Below, piece after piece: positions 19,924-24,903 of a DNA stretch of 24,903 nucleotides. The DNA is from JBFGCT01 sp041581055 (GTDB lineage Bacteria; Actinomycetota; Acidimicrobiia; Acidimicrobiales; Ilumatobacteraceae). Where the stretch lies: assembly GCA_041581055.1 (NCBI GenBank), contig JBFGCT010000042.1, forward strand, positions 1-24,903, written 5' to 3'. The notes beneath the pieces are model-generated. The model searched no databases and was not told the DNA's origin. It worked only from the letters and a program-made list of their open reading frames with translations. Both the position numbers and the translations under genes were made by a program. How positions within the stretch are numbered: position 1 is the stretch's first letter; every line of letters begins with the position of its first letter.

Positions 19924-20733
19924 TCAGTCGGGCGGTTCGGCGACGAAGTCGATCAGGCGCTCGACCGCGCCGACCAGCTCTGGCCGCAGGTCGGCGAACG
20001 TGTTCACCCGGTTGCGCAGTTGCGGCCAGAACCCGTCGAACTGGACGCCCAGGGCGGCGCACAGCCCCCGCTTCCACGGCACGTCGCCCTTCGGGACGGC
20101 GGGCCACTCGTCGAGCCCGAGGACCTTCGGACGGACGCCCGCCCACACGTCGACGAACGGGTGGCCGGCGATCAACACGTTCGGGTCGCTGACGGTCGCC
20201 GCGATCCGCGACTCCTTCGAGCCGCCGACCAGGTGGTCGAGCAGCACGCCGAGCCGCCGGTCCGGACCGGGCCGGAAGTCGGCGACCGCGGCGGCCAGAT
20301 CATCGGCGCCGTGCAGCGGCTCGACCACGATCCCGAGATCGCGCAGGTCCTCGCCCCAGACGTGTTCGAGCAGCTCGGCGTCGTGCTTGCCCTCGACCCA
20401 GATGCGGCTCGCCTCGGCCACCCGCGCCGCCGCGTCACCGGCGACAGAGCCCGACGCGGTGAGCCGCTGCGTCGCCGCCAGGCTCGCCGCCGGGCGCGTC
20501 AGGGTGACCGGCCGGCCCTCGATCAGGAAGCCGCCCGGCTTCCACGTGAAGTGGCGGATGTGGTCGCGGCGGTCCTGGATCGTGACGCCCTCGGCGTCCC
20601 AGCGCACGACGTCGCCGCAGAAGTTGCTCGCCCGGTCCTCGACCAGCATCCCCATCTCGACGACGACGTCGGGGTAGCGCGGCCGCCGCCGCTGCGCCTC
20701 GAAGTCGTCGAGGATGTCGCCCTGGTATGCCAC
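19924..20733 (-). CDS. DUF3097 family protein with TOPRIM-like motifs
   Basis: The 269-residue protein matches the actinobacterial DUF3097 pattern. An N-terminal beta-barrel-like part contains VVEMGMLVEDRASNFCGDVV (24-43) and PGGFLIEGRPVTL (66-78). The central core has RLTASGSVAGDAAARVAEAS (90-109), then IWVEGKHDAELLEHVWGEDL (111-130) and RRLGVLLDHLVGGSKESRIA (159-178). GHPFVDVWAGVRP follows. VEGKHD with a later D-H-L strand resembles the E-G and D-x-D arrangement of TOPRIM domains such as RNase M5, so a nucleic-acid role is possible but unproven. The GTG start at 20733 follows the only frame position where similarity begins. No experimental function is known to me. The gene converges on hppA. 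Confidence 0.8.
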   Translation of the reverse strand: MAYQGDILDDFEAQRRRPRYPDVVVEMGMLVEDRASNFCGDVVRWDAEGVTIQDRRDHIRHFTWKPGGFLIEGRPVTLTRPAASLAATQRLTASGSVAGDAAARVAEASRIWVEGKHDAELLEHVWGEDLRDLGIVVEPLHGADDLAAAVADFRPGPDRRLGVLLDHLVGGSKESRIAATVSDPNVLIAGHPFVDVWAGVRPKVLGLDEWPAVPKGDVPWKRGLCAALGVQFDGFWPQLRNRVNTFADLRPELVGAVERLIDFVAEPPD

Positions 20734-20790
20734 GCGCCGATTCTGGCAGCCACCCCTGGCGCGCGAGCGTGACCCCACCGACGCGGTCGC

Positions 20791-20931
20791 GGCCGACGTC
20801 CAGCGCGGCCGACGTCCAGCGCGGCCGACGTTCAGTACGGCCGACGTCCAGCGCGGCCGACGTCCAGCGCGGCCGACGTTCAGTACGGCCGACATCCAGC
20901 GCGGCCGACGTTCAGCGCGGCCGACGTTCAG
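20791..20931. repeat. 16-bp tandem repeat array, nine units
   Basis: The unit is GGCCGACGTCCAGCGC. Full units start at 20791, 20807, 20823, 20839, 20855, 20871, 20887 and 20903, with a ninth partial unit at 20919. Variants are confined to two sites (GTC/GTT/ATC and GCGC/GTAC). Units 1-3 and 4-6 are identical, so a 48-bp block was itself duplicated. The array fills most of the gap between the DUF3097 gene start and the next minus-strand gene, and its last unit supplies that gene's TGA. Units contain GACGTC, a palindromic hexamer, which could be a protein-binding site. Confidence 0.9.
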
Positions 20932-21503
20932 TCGCCGGCGACGACGCTGACGTCGATCACGTTGACGTGCGGGTCGAATGCCCGGACCGCGGCGCGGGCG
21001 ATGTCGGCGAGGGCCGCGGCGCGCGCCTCGTCGACGTTCGCCACCGTCAGGAGCACGTTGATGTTGCTGGCGCTGCGCTCGACCGAGACGTGGATGCTCT
21101 CGTGCGCCCGGTGATGGGGCACCAGCGCCGCCTTGACCGCGAAACGATGTCCGCCGGCGTCGGTCGCCGCCGCCTCCATGGCGACGAGCACCGACTCGTC
21201 GCCGTGCGGAACGTTGGCGACGACGTAGTCGAGCACCGGGTCGGCCTCGGTGGCCCCGACGGCGACGATCGGGATCCGGGCCCGATGGGCGCACGCCACG
21301 CCCTGCGGATCGAACCGCCCGCCGGGCTCGGCGACGGCGACGGCGACGTCGACCGCCACCTCGTCCAGCGGGCACCCCCCGTCCATCCCGATGCAACCCC
21401 AACTGCGGTCGTGGCAGGCGTCGAGGTCGTGCCCGGCGGCGACGATCATGCGCTCGAGGCGCGCCCGCTCGGCCCCCATTCGGCCGAGCACCATGGTCCT
21501 CAT
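20928..21503 (-). CDS. Unknown protein with three cysteines spaced seven apart
   Basis: I do not recognise the family. The 191-residue protein has no signal peptide or membrane helix. The N-terminal part reads like a small alpha/beta domain. It contains GHDLDACHDRSWGCIGMDGG (24-43) followed directly by CPL (44-46), placing Cys30, Cys37 and Cys44 seven apart, with Cys71 later. Histidines nearby make a metal or iron-sulfur site conceivable. The segment VDVAVAVAEPGG (51-62) and VACAHRARIPIVAVG suggest a Rossmann-like sheet. Residues 120-191 form a second small domain ending in a strand, VNVIDVSVV. The ATG at 21503 is preceded 6 nt upstream by CAGGAT, a possible -10 for leaderless transcription; another ATG three codons on (21494) is an alternative. 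The stop codon lies inside the 16-bp repeat array, and the gene diverges from the DUF4349 gene. Confidence 0.6.
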   Translation of the reverse strand: MRTMVLGRMGAERARLERMIVAAGHDLDACHDRSWGCIGMDGGCPLDEVAVDVAVAVAEPGGRFDPQGVACAHRARIPIVAVGATEADPVLDYVVANVPHGDESVLVAMEAAATDAGGHRFAVKAALVPHHRAHESIHVSVERSASNINVLLTVANVDEARAAALADIARAAVRAFDPHVNVIDVSVVAGD

Positions 21504-21655
21504 ACGGCGATCCTGGCGGCCACCGCGCGACGGCACCAGGGCCTTTTGACCGTGCGCGGGAACCAATCCGGCCGCCGGTGCGTCGAAGCGCCATGGGGAG
21601 AACCACAGGCACCGGCCTCACCGGACGACGCACCAACCAACGAGCGGGGACGCAC

Positions 21656-22705
21656 ATGACGCGGCGGCAGCACGGACGGACACATCGGCGACGGCGGGCG
21701 GCGGCGATCGCCACGCTCGCCGCCCTCGGCATCGCCGCGTGCGGCAGCGACGACAGCGCCACCAGCGCGACGAGGGACGCGGTGGAAGCCGACTCGCCGT
21801 CCAACCCCCCATCCGACCTCGCGATCGGCGGCGGGCCGCCGGAGGACCCTGGCGTGGTCGAGCCGGCCACGACCGTCCCGGCGACCGGTGGCGCGACGCT
21901 GACCGCGTTGCCCTTTGACGACACGTTCGGACGGGACCTGATCATCGAGATGGGTCTGACGATGTCGACGTCCAACGTGCAGGCCACGCTGGAGGACGTC
22001 CGGCGGCTGACGCGTTCCAGCGGTGGCGCGGTGTTCTCGGCCGACGTGAACGTCGGCGAGCAGCTCGAGGACGGCTCGGTGACCGGCGGCGGAACCCTGG
22101 TGATCAGGATCCCGCCCGACCTGCTCGACGGTCTGGTCCAGCAGCTGAGCGGCGTCGCCCGGATCAGCAACGTCACCCAGGACACCCAGGACGTGAGCGA
22201 GCAACTCGTCGACCTGGAGATTCGGATCCGGCAGGCGCGGACCGGCATCGCCCAGATCGAGGTGCTGTACGGCCAAGCGACCGAGTTCGAGGATCTCATC
22301 GAGATCGAGCAGGAGCTCGCCCGGCGGCAGGTCGACCTGGAGCGGCTGCTGGCCGCGCAACGCGGCGTCGAGGGCCGGGTGGCCCTGTCGAAGCTGACGG
22401 TCACGATCTCCTACGAGCCGATCGCCGCCGACGAAGTCGCCGCCGACGAGGTCGTCGAGGATGACGGGATCGGCGACGCCTTCCGCGACGGATGGGATGC
22501 CTTCGCCGGGGCGCTGTTCGCGGTCGGGTTCGTGCTCGCCATCTCGGCGCCGTTCCTGATCCTCGCCCTGGCCGTGCTGCTCGCCGGCTGGCTGATCACC
22601 CGCCGCCGCCCGAACCGCCGCCGACTCCCGGCCCCGGCGCCGGCCCCCGAGCCGGTCAAGCCCGCGGTGGACGACGAGCTCGTCGGCGCCAGCCACGAGG
22701 ACTGA
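21656..22705 (+). CDS. DUF4349 lipoprotein with C-terminal membrane helix
   Basis: The 349-residue protein has a twin-arginine-rich N-terminus and a lipobox, GIAACGS, with Cys29 as the lipidation site. A disordered acidic/Pro linker follows (30-80). The DUF4349 domain (about 95-265) then contains GLTMSTSNVQATLEDVRRLT, SGGAVFSADV and a coiled-coil stretch rich in Glu/Gln/Leu (about 185-245). Near the C-terminus a long hydrophobic segment (about 289-316) precedes RRRPNRRR and a Pro/Ala tail. It is therefore tethered at both ends, lipid outside and helix through the membrane. Family function is unknown. The ATG at 21656 has GGGGA 6 nt upstream; the frame stays open to 21578 without further similarity. 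Confidence 0.85.
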   Translation: MTRRQHGRTHRRRRAAAIATLAALGIAACGSDDSATSATRDAVEADSPSNPPSDLAIGGGPPEDPGVVEPATTVPATGGATLTALPFDDTFGRDLIIEMGLTMSTSNVQATLEDVRRLTRSSGGAVFSADVNVGEQLEDGSVTGGGTLVIRIPPDLLDGLVQQLSGVARISNVTQDTQDVSEQLVDLEIRIRQARTGIAQIEVLYGQATEFEDLIEIEQELARRQVDLERLLAAQRGVEGRVALSKLTVTISYEPIAADEVAADEVVEDDGIGDAFRDGWDAFAGALFAVGFVLAISAPFLILALAVLLAGWLITRRRPNRRRLPAPAPAPEPVKPAVDDELVGASHED

Positions 22706-22712
22706 CACGTCG

Positions 22713-22741
22713 CAGACGCGCCGGGTCTGACCCCGCGCGTC
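22713..22741 (+). terminator. Weak hairpin after the DUF4349 gene
   Basis: CAGAC-GCGCCGG-GTCTG (22713-22729) or the alternative GACGCG/CGCGTC pairing (22715-22720 with 22736-22741) could form a stem just after the stop codon. No T-run follows. Confidence 0.22.
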
Positions 22742-22755
22742 GGCGCGCGTCGGCG

Positions 22756-22828
22756 GCGCCGGATTCGGCGGTCGCAGCGGCCACGACGCGCGGACGTCAG
22801 CTTCCGCCGCGCCGGGTTCGGCGGTCGC
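22756..22828. repeat. 20-bp direct repeat echoing the 3' end of the unknown gene
   Basis: GCGCCGGATTCGGCGGTCGC (22756-22775) recurs at 22809-22828 with one change. The second copy encodes the basic C-terminal tail of the minus-strand protein; the first lies beyond its stop codon. This looks like a short local duplication around the gene end. Confidence 0.55.
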
Positions 22829-23480
22829 GCCAGCCAGTCGGGCTGAGCACCCAGTCGCTGACGGTGCCATCGGGGAACGCGAACGGCGCCCGCACACCGG
22901 TGTGGGCCACGGCCTCGGGGAGCGTCAGCGGCGGCAGATCGATCGGCGGGTCCGACGCCTCGGTCCACCGGTGCCACCGGTGGGCGGGGATCTCGGCGAC
23001 GTCGACCGGCGGCTCGCCGAGGATCTCGATCCGGCCATGGACGACACCCGGCTGTTGGTAGCCGCGCGCCGCGGCGTTTGCGACCGGCGACGATTCGCCG
23101 GTGGCGTACCACTCGAGGTCGAAGGCGATCGGCGTCGGGGTGCCGTAGGCCCGGCCGAGCGCGTCGTCGGGGTCGTCGAGCGCCGACGCGTAGGTCTCGT
23201 TGCCGATCGACCACTGCTCCATCGGCGCATCCCGGGTGTGCTCGGCCCACAACGCCTCCCCCTTGACGATGAACGGGTCGGCCTTGCGCACCGGGACGTC
23301 GAAGTCGGTGATGTGCAGGAGCGGCCGACCTCGGCGGGCGAGCGCCGCCCAGTACCACGCGGTGCGGCCGACGATCCGGTGGCCGGACACGACGCCGAGC
23401 GCCGCGTCGTCCCGCCACGCCGCGAACACCCACTCCTCGATCGGGGCGTCGGCGTGCCTGCCATCCACGAAGGCGGTCAC
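22797..23480 (-). CDS. Unknown protein, 227 residues, divergent from the SCP-2-like gene
   Basis: I do not recognise a family. The protein is soluble, rich in Trp, Asp and Pro, and probably mainly beta-stranded. Landmarks are IEEWVFAAWRDD (14-25), a central ITDFDVPVRKADPFIVKGEA (57-76), MEQWSIGNETYASALDDPDD (87-106), IAFDLEWYATGE (118-129) and HRWHRW (167-172). The C-terminus is basic. The GTG at 23480 follows TAGTCT at 8 nt, so leaderless initiation is likely; the frame continues upstream only as an overlap with the SCP-2-like gene. The 21-base divergent gap to that lipid-binding gene suggests shared control, so a role in lipid or steroid handling is a guess from context only. Confidence 0.6.
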   Translation of the reverse strand: MTAFVDGRHADAPIEEWVFAAWRDDAALGVVSGHRIVGRTAWYWAALARRGRPLLHITDFDVPVRKADPFIVKGEALWAEHTRDAPMEQWSIGNETYASALDDPDDALGRAYGTPTPIAFDLEWYATGESSPVANAAARGYQQPGVVHGRIEILGEPPVDVAEIPAHRWHRWTEASDPPIDLPPLTLPEAVAHTGVRAPFAFPDGTVSDWVLSPTGWRDRRTRRGGS

Positions 23481-23488
23481 GATCAGGC

Positions 23489-23494
23489 AGACTA
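23489..23494 (-). promoter_or_regulatory. Putative -10 element of the unknown 227-residue protein gene
   Basis: TAGTCT on the minus strand lies 8 nt before the GTG at 23480. The opposite strand holds TACGGA, a near match to TAnnnT, 3 nt before the ATG at 23502. The whole divergent gap is only 21 bases, so any promoters must overlap. Confidence 0.35.
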
Positions 23495-23501
23495 CGGACC
23501 C

Positions 23502-23894
23502 ATGATCCGCTATCTCAGTCTCGACTGGATCAACGCCCTCTCCGCCGAGGTGGCGGCGAGCGATCACCTGCGCGAGATCGCCAGCGGCCACACGATCGGT
23601 GTAACCCAGGTCGTCGTCGACGGCCCGGAGGGCGAGGTCATCTACCACCTCAGCGTGGCCGACGGCGACGCCGACTTCGGCGCCGGCCCCGCCGACCCCG
23701 AGGATGTGCGGATGGTGCAGGATTGGGACACGGCAGTCGCCGTCGCCACGGGCGAGATGAACGCGCAGGACGCGTTCGTCAACGGGCACGTCAAGCTGTT
23801 CGGCGACCAGCAGAAGCTCCTCGACAGCCAGCCGGTGTTCGGCGCGCTCGACACGATCTTCAAGTCGGTGCGCGAGCGGACGGCGTATTCGTGA
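23502..23894 (+). CDS. SCP-2 (sterol carrier protein) domain protein
   Basis: The 130-residue single-domain protein matches the SCP-2 fold used to bind lipids, steroids or acyl-CoA. The N-terminal helix MIRYLSLDWINALSAEVA is followed by strands with VTQVVVDGPEGEVIYHLSV (34-52). The signature ending is AVATGEMNAQDAFVNGHVKL (about 79-98) and the lid helix FGDQQKLLDSQPVFGALD (99-116). It is cytoplasmic, with no signal peptide. The Fpg/Nei gene starts 21 bases after its stop, so the two may be co-transcribed. Which ligand it binds cannot be read from the sequence. Confidence 0.8.
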   Translation: MIRYLSLDWINALSAEVAASDHLREIASGHTIGVTQVVVDGPEGEVIYHLSVADGDADFGAGPADPEDVRMVQDWDTAVAVATGEMNAQDAFVNGHVKLFGDQQKLLDSQPVFGALDTIFKSVRERTAYS

Positions 23895-23915
23895 GCGCCC
23901 GGCCGAGCTGACGCC

Positions 23916-24779
23916 ATGCCCGAGATGCCCGAGGTCGAGGCTCACGCCGAGCGGCTCGAAGCGCAGTTCGGGGGCCGCGTGCTCACGAAGTTTGTGCCGC
24001 TGACGTTCACCGCGCTGAAGACCGCCGTGCCTCCGCCGTCCGACGCGTACGGGCTGCCGCTGCTCGGGATCGGTCGGCGCGGGAAGTACCTGCTGTTGCG
24101 CTTCGAGCCGGTGACGTTCATCGTGCACCTGATGCAGGGCGGGCGGCTACTCGTCGACACCAAGCAGTCGAAGAAGCCGCGGGGCGGCCAGGCGCGGTTT
24201 CTGTTCGAGCCGGCCGAGCGCGACGGGGCGTTCGACGACGGCGCGCTGTTGCTGACCGAGCAGGGCACCGAGCGGCGGGCGGGCGTCTGGTGCGTGCCGT
24301 CCGCTGACCTGCTGACGTCGCCGCCGCTCGACAGGTTGGGGCCGGAGGCGTCAGACGTGACGGGCGACGAGCTGGCGGCGTTGTTCGCCGCCAACTCGAT
24401 GCGGGTGCACGGCTTCCTGCGCGACCAGCGGATGATCGCCGGCGTCGGGCGTCGCCTGGCCAACGAAGTGTGCCACCGGGCGAAGATCTCCCCGTTCGCC
24501 AACACCAGGAAGCTGGGGGCCGAGGGCGCCGCGGTCGTGGTCGCCGCGCTGACGGCCTGCGTCGCCGAGGACCTGGCGTACGAGCGCGGCCGGCCCGACA
24601 TGAGCTCGTCGAAGGACCGGATCAGCGGTGTGCACAAGCGCACCGGCGAGCCGTGCCCGGTGTGCGGCGACACGGTCCGCGCCGTCGAGTACTCCGGGTA
24701 CACGGTCAACTACTGCCCCACCTGCCAGACGGCCGGCAAGGTCCTCGCCGACAACACCACCAGCAAGTTCCTCAAGTAG
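23916..24779 (+). CDS. Fpg/Nei family DNA glycosylase/AP lyase
   Basis: The 287-residue base-excision repair enzyme removes oxidised bases and cuts the abasic site. The N-terminus is MPEMPEVE; after Met removal Pro2 is the Schiff-base nucleophile and Glu3 the acid. It differs from the usual MPELPEVE by one residue. Lys57 in GRRGKYLL contacts DNA. The central helix-two-turn-helix region includes RMIAGVGRRLANEVCHRAKI. The zinc finger has Cys247, Cys250, Cys267 and Cys270, and the enzyme ends in an actinobacterial tail, KVLADNTTSKFLK. Whether it prefers 8-oxoguanine (Fpg) or pyrimidine lesions (Nei) is unclear, so no symbol is given. A second Fpg/Nei-like gene ends 70 bases away on the opposite strand with nearly the same tail. 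Confidence 0.9.
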   Translation: MPEMPEVEAHAERLEAQFGGRVLTKFVPLTFTALKTAVPPPSDAYGLPLLGIGRRGKYLLLRFEPVTFIVHLMQGGRLLVDTKQSKKPRGGQARFLFEPAERDGAFDDGALLLTEQGTERRAGVWCVPSADLLTSPPLDRLGPEASDVTGDELAALFAANSMRVHGFLRDQRMIAGVGRRLANEVCHRAKISPFANTRKLGAEGAAVVVAALTACVAEDLAYERGRPDMSSSKDRISGVHKRTGEPCPVCGDTVRAVEYSGYTVNYCPTCQTAGKVLADNTTSKFLK

Positions 24780-24799
24780 CCCTGCCCCGTCCGGTGAGA

Positions 24800-24831
24800 G
24801 GTGAGACCAGGGGGTCGCCCGAGATCTCACC
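24800..24831. terminator. Possible bidirectional terminator between the glycosylase genes
   Basis: GGTGAGA (24800-24806) pairs with TCTCACC (24825-24831) around an 18-base loop in the 70-base gap between convergent genes. No T-run is present. A second GGTGAGA at 24793-24799 could substitute for the left arm. Confidence 0.3.
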
Positions 24832-24849
24832 AGAGGGAGCGTGTGGGGG

Positions 24850-24903
24850 CTACTTCAGGAACTTGCTGGTGGTGTTGTCGGCGAGCACCTTGCCGGAGGT
24901 CTG
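24850..24903 (-). CDS. C-terminus of a second Fpg/Nei-like DNA glycosylase (partial)
   Basis: The last 17 codons plus TAG of a minus-strand gene enter from the right edge. They encode QTSGKVLADNTTSKFLK, which differs from the C-terminus of the plus-strand glycosylase only by Ser for Ala at the third residue. The visible part is the tail just after the expected zinc-finger cysteine. Everything upstream, including the catalytic N-terminus, is outside the window, so it could be a full paralogue or a fragment. The similarity and tail-to-tail order imply an inverted duplication followed by divergence, or gene conversion limited to the tails. Confidence 0.8.
   Translation of the reverse strand, partial: QTSGKVLADNTTSKFLK

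Larger units (their letters stand above)
24726..24903. repeat. Large inverted repeat formed by two tail-to-tail glycosylase genes
   Basis: 24726-24782 and 24847-24903 are near-identical reverse complements over about 57 bases, covering the last 17 codons and stop of each gene. Differences include synonymous third-position changes (GTC/GTG, CTC/CTG) and one Ala/Ser change. These indicate divergence of two genes rather than an assembly artefact. The repeat continues past the window edge. Confidence 0.88.

Noticed and set aside
20791..20931. Tandem array as a CRISPR
   Set aside because: The 16-bp units are contiguous without unique spacers, and no cas genes are present.
20734..22404. Long upstream extension of the DUF3097 open frame on the minus strand
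   Set aside because: It runs through the tandem repeat and antisense to the DUF4349 gene. DUF3097 similarity begins only at 20733.
24722..24903. Terminal inverted repeat as an assembly artefact
   Set aside because: The arms differ at synonymous third positions and at one amino acid, and are separated by unique sequence, which fits two diverged genes better.

Overview
The window is about 25 kb of very GC-rich chromosomal DNA with actinobacterial character. It carries an EthA-like flavin monooxygenase, a DUF3097 protein, a DUF4349 lipoprotein, a three-gene succinate dehydrogenase with a fused cytochrome b, and several genes that appear to be transcribed leaderless. The mix suggests the class Acidimicrobiia (Ilumatobacter-like); this is an inference from gene content, since no rRNA is present. 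No tRNA, rRNA, CRISPR array, insertion sequence or phage gene was seen, and no gene-free stretch exceeds 300 bases.

Layout, left to right. 1-134 holds three copies of a 16-19 bp motif, two direct and one inverted, ahead of a soluble class III nucleotide cyclase (135-680). A short glycoside hydrolase family 1-like protein lacking both catalytic glutamates follows (740-1630). A MoxR/magnesium-chelatase-type AAA+ ATPase lies on the minus strand (1641-3083), divergent from a glycoside hydrolase family 2 (beta-mannosidase-like) enzyme (3179-5311).

5308-11351 (minus strand) is the most unusual part, a tightly packed three-gene operon. Its products are (i) a small secreted or membrane-anchored protein, (ii) a SIR2-like plus TIR fusion protein, and (iii) a 1407-residue protein with a cytoplasmic STAND NTPase, one membrane helix and nine tandem extracellular PPC-like beta-domains. 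The parts resemble NLR-like/TIR/SIR2 immune systems, but the sensor side appears to face the cell exterior. I propose it as a candidate undescribed membrane-spanning conflict or signalling system.

11521-13008 (minus) is the EthA-like monooxygenase, divergent from a secreted SGNH/GDSL-hydrolase-like protein (13072-14046). 14047-17554 (minus) is sdhC-sdhA-sdhB. 17734-19821 is a membrane pyrophosphatase of the K+-dependent sequence type. 19924-20733 (minus) is DUF3097, which has TOPRIM-like motifs. 20791-20931 is a 16-bp tandem repeat array that runs into the stop codon of a cysteine-containing unknown protein (20928-21503, minus). Next come a DUF4349 lipoprotein (21656-22705), an unknown protein (22797-23480, minus), an SCP-2-type lipid-binding protein (23502-23894) and a Fpg/Nei DNA glycosylase (23916-24779). 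The last 54 bases encode, on the minus strand, the C-terminus of a second, diverged Fpg/Nei-like gene arranged tail-to-tail with the first.

Genes are closely packed. Three convergent pairs meet at or within their stop codons, and several genes have a TAnnnT promoter element only 6-8 nt before the start codon, which suggests widespread leaderless transcription.
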